Shown here: in pieces, positions 17,251 through 25,824 of the stretch
How the letters are laid out: the number at the start of each line of letters is the position of its first letter
Position numbering within the stretch: the first letter of the stretch is position 1
NCBI GenBank assembly: GCA_019694395.1
Contig: JAIBCC010000015.1
Coordinates: forward strand, 1-64,000
Source of the DNA: Pyrinomonadaceae bacterium
GTDB lineage: Bacteria > Acidobacteriota > Blastocatellia > Pyrinomonadales > Pyrinomonadaceae
Direction of reading: 5' to 3'
Length of the DNA: 64,000 nucleotides
Notes under the pieces: generated by a model
Told to the model about the DNA's origin: nothing
The model's database searches: none
Seen by the model: the letters and a program-made list of their open reading frames with translations, nothing else
Made by a program: the position numbers and the translations under genes

Positions 17251-17574
17251 ATGAACCAAAAAACAAAAGAACGATTGGGCGGATTACTAAACATTTTAGT
17301 ATGTGGACCGATCTTGGTCTGGATGTGGTCAAACGCCGCTACCAAACATTACTTTTACCCGAAACTTGTTGGTATTCTGACTGCTTTTTTTATTGTCGGA
17401 ATGTTTCTTTTGATATTCGGCGGATATCGCAGTGAAAGGCTCGAAAATGGTGAAGACATCTCCAAACTTAGTGGTTTGAAGCTTTTGACTCCGCGTTGGT
17501 GGATGGTTCTTGTTATCTCTATTATCGGTGCAATTATTAATGTAATCCTATTTTACAGAGCGATTAATTCCTAG
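17251..17574 (+). CDS. Small membrane protein
   Basis: The 107-residue protein has three predicted membrane segments (GGLLNILVCGPILVWMW, VGILTAFFIVGMFLLIF, WWMVLVISIIGAIINVILFY). I start at the ATG at 17251; a longer frame upstream would overlap the preceding gene. No family recognised. It is followed 28 bases later by the helicase gene. Confidence 0.68.
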   Translation: MNQKTKERLGGLLNILVCGPILVWMWSNAATKHYFYPKLVGILTAFFIVGMFLLIFGGYRSERLENGEDISKLSGLKLLTPRWWMVLVISIIGAIINVILFYRAINS

Positions 17575-17602
17575 AATTTATGTTAAAATTTCCCCATCAC
17601 CG

Positions 17603-19726
17603 ATGAAAAAATACGTCATCAAACGCGACGCGGCATCTTTGCCCGAAAAACTTTCCCGCTATCAATCCGAATTGAATGCGGAACAGTTTCGCGTGGTGAC
17701 GGCAAAACCTCAAGCTTCATTAGTTGTAGCCGGCGCGGGAACGGGAAAAACTCGAACGATTACTTATCGAGTAGCTTATCTCATCGAACAAGGCATTTCA
17801 CCAAACAGAATTTTGCTTGCAACATTTACGAACAGAGCCGCGCGGGAAATGTTAAAGCGGGTAGAAACTCTGACAGGATCGCAGAATGTTCATAAAATCT
17901 GGGGCGGAACCTTTCATAGAATCGGGAATTTGATTTTGCGGAGACACGCTGAATCAATTGGCTTTACGAATAATTTTTCAATTCTCGATAGTGAAGATGC
18001 CAAGGATTTTGTGGCAACTTGTGTTGACGAAGCCTTGATTGACACCAAATCGAAGCGTTTTCCAAAAGCCGAGGTATTGCAGGACATCATCAGTTATGCA
18101 ACTAACCGCGACCAACCGATTGATGAAGTAATCATTAATAAATATCCGTATTTTGAGCCGTTGACTTCACAAATCAAGATAGTTGATACGGTCTATCACG
18201 CCCGCAAAAAAGAGCGAAATGTGATGGATTATGATGATTTGCTGTTGAATTGGAAACGATTGCTGTTAGAAAAACCAGCCATTGCCGAGGTTTACGCCGA
18301 ACAGTTTCAGCATATCTTGGTTGATGAATACCAGGACACGAATAAACTGCAAGCGGAAATAATTGACCTATTGGCAGTTAAGCATCGCAATGTGATGGTA
18401 GTCGGCGATGATGCTCAGGCGATCTTCGCGTGGCGCGGCGCAGAGTTTAAGAATATTTACGAATTCCAAAAGCGATACCCGGAGGCAGAGCTTTATAAAC
18501 TAGAAACGAATTACCGTTCAACGCCAGATATTTTGGGGTTGGCAAATGTTTCGATTGCTGCAAATCGAAGGCAATTTCCCAAAGTTTTACAGGCTGTTCG
18601 CAAATCAAAAGATTTCAAACCTGCCTTGATTCCCTGTTCGGATGTTGAACAGCAATCTTCGTTTATTGCTTCACGGATTCTTGATTTGCGCGATGAGGGC
18701 GTTAATTTGGAAGACATCGCCGTTTTGTATCGCTCGCATTATCATTGTCTGGAATTACAACTCGAACTAACCCGGCGCGGGATTCCGTATTCCGTCCGCA
18801 GCGGCACGAGATTTTTTGAACAGGCTCATATCAAGGATGTCACATCCTTTCTCAAACTAATCGTCAACCCGCGAGACGAATTGGCTTGGAAACGGGTTTT
18901 ATTGATGGTCGAAGGTATCGGCAAAGTGACCGCCAATAAGATTTGGGAAAGATTGTCGTTTGCGGAAAATCCCTTGGCATTAATTAAAGGAGAAGCAGAA
19001 ACTTCAAACGAGAATGCAGAAGCCCGCGCGTTAGTAAGGGCGAATAATTCTCTAGCCATTTCTCCAAAATTAAGAGAAGGCTCAGCTTGGCGGAACTTTG
19101 CCAAATTATTAATCGAACTAACGAATGACGATACCAAAGACAATCCGGCACGGCAGATCGAATTGATATTGACCAACTTTTACGAAGAACATCTGCAAGC
19201 AACTTTTGATAATGCCGAATCCCGTCTGGAAGATTTGCGCCAGCTTGCGCTCTATGCGACACGCTACGAAACAACCGAAGCGTTCCTGTCGGATTTGGCT
19301 TTGATAGCGACGGAAAACTTTAACACTCCAATCGTCGGCGAAGACGTAATCGAAGGAGGCGAAGACGACGAGCTGCTCACTCTTTCATCCGTTCACCAAG
19401 CCAAAGGACTGGAATGGAAAGTCGTTTTCATCATCTGGGCGGCTGACGGACGTTTTCCCTCACCCCGCGCGCTCAAAGATTATGATGGCGAAGAAGAAGA
19501 ACGCCGCCTTTGGTATGTCGCCCTGACCCGCGCCAAAGACCAGCTCTATCTGACCTATCCGATGCTGACCGTTGACTATTCCCGCCAAACCGTTTTGCTC
19601 AAACCATCACGTTTTATCACCGAATGTCCTGCCGATCTGTTCGAGATTTGGAGTCTGGAAGAAGAAGCCCCGCAATTTGATGCGCCTGTTAGTTTGCTTG
19701 AAGCAAAGGAGGATTTCATAAATTAA
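17603..19726 (+). CDS. UvrD/PcrA/Rep-family ATP-dependent DNA helicase
   Basis: The 707-residue superfamily 1A 3'-5' helicase has all the expected motifs in order: LNAEQFRVV (Q motif), VVAGAGTGKTRTI (Walker A, ~residue 43), TFTNRAAREML (Ia), DYDDLLLNW, HILVDEYQDTN (II, ~240), VVGDDAQAIFAWRGA (III), LETNYRST (IV), LSSVHQAKGLEWKVVFI (V) and EERRLWYVALTRAKDQLYL (VI). Length matches UvrD/PcrA. Likely roles are unwinding during excision or mismatch repair or clearing the replication path. The sequence cannot decide between UvrD, Rep and PcrA. No nuclease domain is present. Confidence 0.93.
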   Translation: MKKYVIKRDAASLPEKLSRYQSELNAEQFRVVTAKPQASLVVAGAGTGKTRTITYRVAYLIEQGISPNRILLATFTNRAAREMLKRVETLTGSQNVHKIWGGTFHRIGNLILRRHAESIGFTNNFSILDSEDAKDFVATCVDEALIDTKSKRFPKAEVLQDIISYATNRDQPIDEVIINKYPYFEPLTSQIKIVDTVYHARKKERNVMDYDDLLLNWKRLLLEKPAIAEVYAEQFQHILVDEYQDTNKLQAEIIDLLAVKHRNVMVVGDDAQAIFAWRGAEFKNIYEFQKRYPEAELYKLETNYRSTPDILGLANVSIAANRRQFPKVLQAVRKSKDFKPALIPCSDVEQQSSFIASRILDLRDEGVNLEDIAVLYRSHYHCLELQLELTRRGIPYSVRSGTRFFEQAHIKDVTSFLKLIVNPRDELAWKRVLLMVEGIGKVTANKIWERLSFAENPLALIKGEAETSNENAEARALVRANNSLAISPKLREGSAWRNFAKLLIELTNDDTKDNPARQIELILTNFYEEHLQATFDNAESRLEDLRQLALYATRYETTEAFLSDLALIATENFNTPIVGEDVIEGGEDDELLTLSSVHQAKGLEWKVVFIIWAADGRFPSPRALKDYDGEEEERRLWYVALTRAKDQLYLTYPMLTVDYSRQTVLLKPSRFITECPADLFEIWSLEEEAPQFDAPVSLLEAKEDFIN

Positions 19727-19816
19727 CACTTCAATCTTAATTTTTGCAGTTTTGAAACTTCCAGTGGTGCTATAATTCGATTAACTTGAGAAAAAAAATT
19801 ATTTGGAAAAAGAACC

Positions 19817-20512
19817 ATGAAAAAGGCAATAATTTTAGGTATCTTTATAATGGCATTTGTCCTTGGAATAATTGCGTGGCTATTTTTAGAAAAACCAAAA
19901 GTCTTTTTTACCACTACTTCGCCAACCGGAGTTTACACAGTCGAACTAATTGGGGACAAATCACGTCCATCACTCCCTTGGATGAATCATAAAGTAAGCT
20001 TTAATTTGTATAAAAATGATAATGTTATGGTTGAAAATGGCTATGTTTATTCCGGGGATTTATTTGACTCAGACTTTGCCGAGCTTTTTCCTGAAAATAA
20101 ATGGGTAAATCAATCAGTTTTTAGAGTTGGAGCAGGTCTTGATATTACAGACAATAACCAATACTCAATGATTATTTCCAATAAAACAAATAAAGTTATT
20201 AAATATCTAAAAGTCGGGGCAAAAGAAAATCTGTTTTTTATTTTTGAAATCCTACCGAATTCAAAAATTGAGCTTTTAGCACCTCTTCAACCCTATATCT
20301 CAGCAATTGGAGAATTTGAAAATGGACAAATTATCAAGCGTAATGGAATAAACTTTATCGGTAAACCTGAATCAATCTCACTAGGGAAAACTTGTATAAC
20401 TATTGTGGAAGATTCAATCAAAATCGAAAATACAAGTTCGGCTGGCTACACGGGCGAAAACAATAGTAATCATGAAAATCCAGACGTTCCAAAAATTGCT
20501 CAGTGTCAATAA
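19817..20512 (+). CDS. Membrane-anchored hypothetical protein
   Basis: The 231-residue protein has one N-terminal membrane segment (AIILGIFIMAFVLGIIAWLFL) and an outside domain beginning KVFFTTTSPTGVYTVELIGDK, rich in beta strands. It contains no recognised motif and ends in an Asn/Glu-rich tail. The ribosome binding site is weak. Function unknown. Confidence 0.72.
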   Translation: MKKAIILGIFIMAFVLGIIAWLFLEKPKVFFTTTSPTGVYTVELIGDKSRPSLPWMNHKVSFNLYKNDNVMVENGYVYSGDLFDSDFAELFPENKWVNQSVFRVGAGLDITDNNQYSMIISNKTNKVIKYLKVGAKENLFFIFEILPNSKIELLAPLQPYISAIGEFENGQIIKRNGINFIGKPESISLGKTCITIVEDSIKIENTSSAGYTGENNSNHENPDVPKIAQCQ

Positions 20513-20610
20513 TTTATTTAACAAAAAAATTCCAAACTTGATGAACCTATCAGTTTGCCGGAAAAGGATATTGAGTATTTGAATTAATCATTTGGAGGAA
20601 ATGAGTCAAA

Positions 20611-21039
20611 ATGAAGTTAGTTGTAGGTTTCACCTGTTTAATTTTGGCAACGCTCCTTGAAGTTTTGAAAGTAAGCGCGACAAAAAGTCTTGAATCTTTT
20701 CTAACTAATTTGGCTACCCTGCTTATATCGTATTTTATTGGTTATTTTATAGTTAGTCGCCTATCAAATTTAGATTGGGGGTTTCCTTCACTCTTGAAAG
20801 ATTTGTTTTTCATCTCAGTAATTGGATCCTTTCTATTCAATTTTTTTGAATCTGTGTATAACCTATATTTAGATTGGGAATTCATTTCACATAATCAAAA
20901 TCTTTTATATAGCAGACATATTTCATGGGATATTTATTTTTTTATATCCTTCACAGCAATATTCTTTTTAATTTCTTTTTTATTAAGCTCTCCTAAATTT
21001 ATTTTAGAAATTTCGAAAAGATCAAAGAAACTTCATTAG
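20611..21039 (+). CDS. Small polytopic membrane protein
   Basis: The 142-residue protein has about four hydrophobic segments (VVGFTCLILATLLEVL, LATLLISYFIGYFIV, LFFISVIGSFLFNFF, YFFISFTAIFFLISFLL) and a lysine-rich C-terminus. GGAGG lies 13 bases upstream. A second ATG nearer the GGAGG is out of frame. The base composition is even more AT-rich than that of the neighbouring genes. No family recognised. Confidence 0.65.
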   Translation: MKLVVGFTCLILATLLEVLKVSATKSLESFLTNLATLLISYFIGYFIVSRLSNLDWGFPSLLKDLFFISVIGSFLFNFFESVYNLYLDWEFISHNQNLLYSRHISWDIYFFISFTAIFFLISFLLSSPKFILEISKRSKKLH

Positions 21040-21235
21040 TTTATATTCAATTACTGATGCTTTTTGAAGTAAGGGTTATGGAACTAATTAATTGTTAGAT
21101 TAATGGTTTTAATTTGTCTTAAATAAAAATCAGAAGCATTCAAGATTAATTGTCATGGCAAGCGAACTTTTTCAAATTTTATACTTTGAATAATCGAATA
21201 GACTGATTAGAACAAAATTAGATTTTAATACCTAT

Positions 21236-21395
21236 GTTAGCCCAGTCGTTCACGGCTGGGTTGATAAAACGAGATAAGATAAAAGGGCGTTTTAACGTCC
21301 TTTTCTATTTGGCTTAAGCCATTTTTCAAAGCCCGTTGAAACGGGCTGACTAATTATCATTCAACTGTTACCCAGCCGTGAACGACTGGGCTAAC
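21236..21395. mobile_element. 160-bp MITE/BIME-like element with perfect 26-bp terminal inverted repeats
   Basis: The ends (21236-21261 and 21370-21395) are exact reverse complements over 26 bases. The left end reads GTTAGCCCAGTCGTTCACGG and onwards. Inside are three more palindromes: 21284-21301 (AGGGCGTT...AACGTCCT), the perfect 10-mer GGCTTAAGCC at 21311, and AGCCCGTTGAAACGGGCT at 21330-21347. There is no coding capacity. It is a short non-autonomous palindromic element, either a MITE or a composite REP unit. No target duplication is evident. Confidence 0.8.
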
Positions 21396-21465
21396 GGACA
21401 TTAAGCTATCCATCCAATTTAAATTGATTGGGAGCCTTTTACATAGAAAAGGCTATCTTTTTGGT

Positions 21466-21645
21466 TCAAACAGTAACCTCTGAGATAGCTTTTCCTGTAT
21501 TAAAGATAGTCTTTGCTATATTTTTAATAGCATTTTCTATTTTTGAAACAGCGTTTGCTATATTTTTAATAGCCTTTGCCGTATTTGAAATAGCAATAGC
21601 TATTTTTTTAATAAGCATCGCTATTTTTTTAATAGCTTTGGCTAT
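21466..21645 (-). repeat. 21-bp degenerate repeats encoding heptads, in frame after a stop
   Basis: A run of degenerate 21-base units centred on AATAGC...GCTATT follows the stop codon of the gene at 21646-22128. In the same frame as that gene the minus strand reads units such as KAIKNIA, NAVSKIE and NAIKNIA up to a TGA at 21466-21468. This pattern would form an amphipathic helix or coiled coil. The frame is open for 59 codons after the single TAA. Whether it is ever translated is unknown. The plus strand of the same repeats gives an all-hydrophobic frame that I do not accept as a gene. Confidence 0.7.
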
Positions 21646-22128
21646 TTATTTATTATCCTCGCCTGTTTTTTTAGTAGTTTTTTGAGCCTCAAACCTAACG
21701 CTGAGGTCTTCATAGATAGCTTTGGCATTTGGAACATTCAGTTTGGCGGCTTGTCCAACCGAATTATAATAGGCTAAAGCAGCAACGTAGGCTTCACTGC
21801 CGCAGAGAACCGCCGTATCATCCAGATTTGCTACAATTTGAGAAAGTGCACGAAGTAAATTATTCAAATCACCAAATGCCTTATAATCAACTTCCATTTC
21901 TACTACATTTAAGAAAGGCGGAACAAATTCAGGATTAGATTTTGCATATTGAATAGCTTTTTCAACAAATGGCACGCTTTTATCTTTCATCTTGGCGAGA
22001 GCTCGTTTATTTGCCACGTCAAGAGCAATCAAGTGTGGTTGAAGAGTTTCTAATAAGGTTTGCATTGCTTGAGTTAGTGCAGTTCTATCTGCTTCCGACA
22101 AAGTCAGAGAAATTCTATTTTCGTTCAT
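21646..22128 (-). CDS. Conserved hypothetical protein of ~160 residues
   Basis: The 160-residue soluble, largely helical protein (SLTLSEADRTALTQAMQTLLETLQPHL, ALAKMKDKSVPFVEKAIQYAKSNPEFVPPFL, GSEAYVAALAYYNSVGQAAKLNVPNAKAIYEDLSVRF) resembles, from memory, a widespread uncharacterised family of about this length found in Bacteroidetes-like and environmental genomes. Its hydrophilic tail ends at the TAA immediately before the heptad-encoding repeats, which continue in the same frame. Function unknown. Confidence 0.78.
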   Translation of the reverse strand: MNENRISLTLSEADRTALTQAMQTLLETLQPHLIALDVANKRALAKMKDKSVPFVEKAIQYAKSNPEFVPPFLNVVEMEVDYKAFGDLNNLLRALSQIVANLDDTAVLCGSEAYVAALAYYNSVGQAAKLNVPNAKAIYEDLSVRFEAQKTTKKTGEDNK

Positions 22129-22441
22129 ATTTTTATCACTCCGTATAGGGTTAGAACTCCAAAAATGAAGTTGGGATTATGGTTAAGGGGCGTTAGAGTT
22201 TTGGGGTAGTGCGTTGATTCTAATACCTATATCGTTTTTTAGTCAAGCAAAATCTATTTTTGTATCTGAATTGAAAAATTAAGTTTAGGTTAAGAGTTGG
22301 AGATTATCAGTTTAATAATATTTCTGTTAATTTACCGGTTAAATCAGCCATTTTATAATGAAAACTTTGAACTTTGTTCAAAGAAAATGATTCAACGATA
22401 TATCTAAGAATCAGAGTTAAAAAGGTAACAAACTAAAATCT

Positions 22442-22513
22442 AAAGTTTTGAGTCCCGCCTCTAGACGGTTTTACTTTAACGAATAATTTGCTAAGGCAGG
22501 AACTCAAAACTTT
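22442..22513. repeat. 72-bp imperfect inverted repeat
   Basis: Arms 22442-22460 and 22494-22513 pair through 12 exact outer bases (AAAGTTTTGAGT with ACTCAAAACTTT) and six of seven inner bases. They enclose a 33-base AT-rich loop. No U-tract follows in either direction, so a small dispersed palindromic element is likelier than a terminator. The rest of 22129-22591 shows nothing I can identify. Confidence 0.6.
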
Positions 22514-22639
22514 TATTGGGTTCAACCCGATAACTGGGGTCAGAGTATTTTTTTTAATTCCCGATTGAATTCTTAAAAAAATGAACCGATTTTGATTAAT
22601 CAACGTAATGATATTTTTACCCTGAAACCAAATAAAATT

Positions 22640-23287
22640 ATGTTTTGTCCAAGTTGCGGAGCAAGCGAAAATACAAGCGTTCGATTTTGCCGTTCGTGCG
22701 GCACAAACTTAGGGGTGGTTCGTGATATTTTGGAAGTATCGGACAAGAATGCAACCTCGATTATTAACGCCCGGGAAGAAATTGCACGGGCAGCGGCGGA
22801 AAAAATCAAGACCGGAAATTGGTGGCAAGTAGCCGCCATTGTGCCGGAAGTTGAAAAACTGTTTGAATCGCCGGAAGAAAGGAAAGCAAGACATCAATTG
22901 GTTTTAGCCGAACAGCGAATGAGCCGTTTGCGTGGCGGAACGATAACCGGTTTGGTAGGTTTGGGGCTAATTTTATTATCTTTTATGGTCGGGTTGGATG
23001 AAAAATTATTTTTCATATCCATCGGACTTAGTTTTTTGGTGCTTTTGATTGGTTTGGGGATAATAATAAACGGCTTGTTTTTTTCTCTTTCGGTAAAAAA
23101 CAAAGATCGTGTTTTGCCGGAAAGTATTTATCCTGATCAGGAAAATCAAATTAGTGATTATCAAGCACCCGAAAAATTCTTTTCGAACAATAAACCCGAT
23201 TTTCAGCATCTTTCGGTAGTCGAAAATACAACCCAAAATCTGGTTGAAATCCCGAAAAGAAACACTAACAAAATAAAAAAGAAATAA
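22640..23287 (+). CDS. Zinc-ribbon membrane protein
   Basis: I start at the ATG at 22640, which gives the typical MFCPSCG opening. A TTG 16 codons upstream is less likely. The 215-residue protein has an N-terminal double zinc knuckle (CPSCG ... CRSCGTNLG), a charged helical stretch (~residues 35-95) and two adjacent membrane segments (TITGLVGLGLILLSFMVGL and ISIGLSFLVLLIGLGIIINGLF). A polar C-terminal tail follows. Zinc-ribbon plus membrane-helix proteins are common and mostly uncharacterised. Confidence 0.8.
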   Translation: MFCPSCGASENTSVRFCRSCGTNLGVVRDILEVSDKNATSIINAREEIARAAAEKIKTGNWWQVAAIVPEVEKLFESPEERKARHQLVLAEQRMSRLRGGTITGLVGLGLILLSFMVGLDEKLFFISIGLSFLVLLIGLGIIINGLFFSLSVKNKDRVLPESIYPDQENQISDYQAPEKFFSNNKPDFQHLSVVENTTQNLVEIPKRNTNKIKKK

Positions 23288-23324
23288 TTTGGTAAAAAAG
23301 TTATATAAACAAAACCCGGCTGAA

Positions 23325-24620
23325 CTAACTTTCTTTGTAAATCACTAATAATTCGACTTCTCTGGTATCTTTTGATAATTTCAGCCCGTATTTTTCCAGT
23401 GCGTTTTTCAGAGTAAATTTGTCTTCCAAATCAAGACTGAAATCAAAATCGAATAAGCCATCAACGCCTGTTTCATTGACCAAAGGAAGTCCTCCGTGAC
23501 CAAAACTTTCAAAGAAACCTTTGAGCATTTCATCAATTGATACGCCGTTTCGCTTATATTGCGAGGCATTGACCATTCCGACGTTAGCTTGACCGGACTC
23601 ATTCCCTTTACTCTGATGCGAAAGTAATTTCTCTTTATCCGTAACTGTTAGAATGCCGACCTCAACCTTTCTTTTTTCAATTCTGCCCTTAATCTCAAAA
23701 TCCATTTTTAGTAATTCTTTTTGGGCATAAGCTAATAATTCATTCTCTTTTCCCTTTGGCACAACCACATCTAAACAATAACTTGTTTTGTTTTTAGGCG
23801 ATTCAATGGATGATCTTTCAACGCCCTCAAAAACCAGTCGAACCGTATTAAAACCAAAAACCGTTTTATAGATATTCAGAATCGGCTGATTTATAAGTGT
23901 CATTCTGCGACCTGCCCAAATTCCCTTTCTTTGACGTTGGGTCAGCGGGAAACCGCCCGGCACAGGAGGCTGAAAATCAAAGGCATATTCGGTGCTTTCG
24001 GGCTTTGGAAAATAATCTTTGGTAAAATCAAATCCATCATTTAAACCATCATCTTTTTTGGTCAGACTGACTGTTTGTTTATTTATCAGTTTATTAATTA
24101 CCTCTTCCGTAATTTCGTCCGGACGGGTAATGGCGGCGACCTTTCCATCTTTATCAATTAAAACCGTATGAGGCACTGCTCGATGCGGAAAATATTGATT
24201 GGTCTTCATTTCCGGGTCTGCCAGATGCCAAATTGCAGAGGGTTTATTTTTTATATACCTTTGAAGACGTTCTTCGCTTTCGTGCAAGACACTGATAACC
24301 TCAACCTGATCTGGAAACTTATCCTTAAGAGTTTTCAAATGATCCATCGCCGGTAAACAAGGTCCGCACCAGGTTGCCCAGAATTCAACAATTACAATTT
24401 TATCTTTCAAATCTTTGAAAGAAAATGAGCTTTGCGGTGAATTTAGGACATTATCGAATCTAACATTATCCGCTTTTTCTCCAACCTTGATTCCTTTGTA
24501 ACTAATTGTGGTTCTGCCGCTCATCGAATCGGGACCAATTGTAATATTTTGTGCCGGAGTAAGAGTCGAAAGTGAAATGATCACGATAAAAAAAACCGAA
24601 ATTAAAAAAGATTTTCTCAT
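23325..24620 (-). CDS. Exported TlpA-type thioredoxin fused to a DUF3738-like (TIGR03435) domain
   Basis: The 431-residue protein has a signal peptide (residues 1-23). A TlpA/ResA-like thioredoxin domain follows (residues ~45-180, active site EFWATWCGPCLPA, cis-Pro in AVPHTVLIDKDG). The C-terminal ~250 residues contain KRNGVSIDEMLKGF, GLPLVNETGVDGLFDFDFSLD and a final LEKYGLKLSKDTREVELLVI, which fit the Acidobacteria-enriched TIGR03435/DUF3738 family. The CxxC predicts periplasmic disulfide reduction or exchange. The role of the second domain is unknown. Confidence 0.82.
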   Translation of the reverse strand: MRKSFLISVFFIVIISLSTLTPAQNITIGPDSMSGRTTISYKGIKVGEKADNVRFDNVLNSPQSSFSFKDLKDKIVIVEFWATWCGPCLPAMDHLKTLKDKFPDQVEVISVLHESEERLQRYIKNKPSAIWHLADPEMKTNQYFPHRAVPHTVLIDKDGKVAAITRPDEITEEVINKLINKQTVSLTKKDDGLNDGFDFTKDYFPKPESTEYAFDFQPPVPGGFPLTQRQRKGIWAGRRMTLINQPILNIYKTVFGFNTVRLVFEGVERSSIESPKNKTSYCLDVVVPKGKENELLAYAQKELLKMDFEIKGRIEKRKVEVGILTVTDKEKLLSHQSKGNESGQANVGMVNASQYKRNGVSIDEMLKGFFESFGHGGLPLVNETGVDGLFDFDFSLDLEDKFTLKNALEKYGLKLSKDTREVELLVIYKES

Positions 24621-24849
24621 TTTTATGCCTCTGATTTGTTGGTCTGAAGTTTAAAAGACAGTTTCTAAAAAAAACACAAAAACACCTTTCAGAAATTAAT
24701 CCTCTTGAAATGATTAGTAACCATTAAGAAAAAAAAGTTTCACAAGTTAGGTTAATTTGTTTTTCTTGCTATCAAAATGGAAAAATCGGCACATATGATT
24801 TAGTTAAGCAAATCAAAATGCACCGAAATTAAGGTTGTTATTTCAAAAT

Positions 24850-25758
24850 TTATTGCTTTTTCATTCTTACATACTTAAAGTCATACGAAACCGTCCAGTT
24901 TTTTCCCTCATCAGTTGAAACTTCTGCTAATTGACGGACTGTATTTTCATCTATCTTGAAGAAAGTAAGTTTGTTTAAGGTTTTCTGACCATTTTGACCG
25001 ACTGTAAAACCTTCAAAACGCATAGCTCCGTCAATGAAATTCCCTTCATAACGAACCGCGCCGCCCCCACTTCCAATCCAATGCTGATACCACTTACCAG
25101 TGCTTGCATCATAGTAATTGATGCTCTTGCCGTTTCCGCCAATTGTTCCTGTCCAATTTTCCATTAAACCGCAACCTTCTGAAAAACTTTGGACAATATT
25201 TATCCCTGCTTTTTGTCCTGCCGGATTAAATACATCCCATTCACCAATCCAAAAATCAAATTGGCGCGGCTGGGGCTGATACAAACAAGGTTTGGTTTTG
25301 CGTTCGATTAGCTCGCCCATTTTCTTAAATCTTTCGTCATTTTTCAGAATGGCAAGATCAGCGTCCGTTTCCAAATTCAAGCCAAATCCGCCCCCGGAAT
25401 TGATAGATTTTTCCAACCATTCAAAGGCTTTATCGGCTTGCTTCAAACGTGAATAAGAACAGGCAAGGTTATACATTGCTGTCGGATTATTGGAAATAGG
25501 TATGTTTTTTTCGTAAGCAGCGGCGGCTTTTTCGTAATTGCCAAGCTGATGATAAGAACTGCCGAGCAGAAACCAGGCGCGTCCGTTGTTCGGTTCGGAT
25601 TTCGTGATCGTTTCCAAGGCATTAGCGGCTTCTGTCCATTTTTGCTCTCTGACCAATTGCGTTGCGGCTTGCATTTGCGGAGACGGCTGCGAAGGCTGTT
25701 GAGCTAAAATATTGATACAAAAAAGACCTGTTATTAATATTAAAAGTAATTGTTTCAT
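24850..25758 (-). CDS. Exported TPR protein with a C-terminal lipocalin-like/DUF1579-type domain
   Basis: The 302-residue protein has a signal peptide (to ILAQ). Two or three tetratricopeptide repeats follow (WTEAANALETITKSEPNNGRAWFLLGSSYHQLGNYEKAAAAYEK, then AMYNLACSYSRLKQADKAFEWLEKSI) up to about residue 145. The C-terminal half begins RQFDFWIGEWDVF, the hallmark start of DUF1579/heme-binding lipocalin-like domains, and ends VSYDFKYVRMKK. It is probably a periplasmic scaffold with a small ligand-binding barrel. The ligand is unknown. Confidence 0.8.
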   Translation of the reverse strand: MKQLLLILITGLFCINILAQQPSQPSPQMQAATQLVREQKWTEAANALETITKSEPNNGRAWFLLGSSYHQLGNYEKAAAAYEKNIPISNNPTAMYNLACSYSRLKQADKAFEWLEKSINSGGGFGLNLETDADLAILKNDERFKKMGELIERKTKPCLYQPQPRQFDFWIGEWDVFNPAGQKAGINIVQSFSEGCGLMENWTGTIGGNGKSINYYDASTGKWYQHWIGSGGGAVRYEGNFIDGAMRFEGFTVGQNGQKTLNKLTFFKIDENTVRQLAEVSTDEGKNWTVSYDFKYVRMKKQ

Positions 25759-25824
25759 AATTTTTCACCTTATTTTGATTTAATTGAAAACAGTTAAGGT
25801 GAAATCACAATTAACCATTAACAA

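Noticed and set aside
21428..21685. Plus-strand frame of 85 residues, almost entirely hydrophobic heptads
   Set aside because: It is the reverse of the 21-base repeats at 21466-21645, whose period keeps all frames open. It has no ribosome binding site and overlaps the minus-strand gene.
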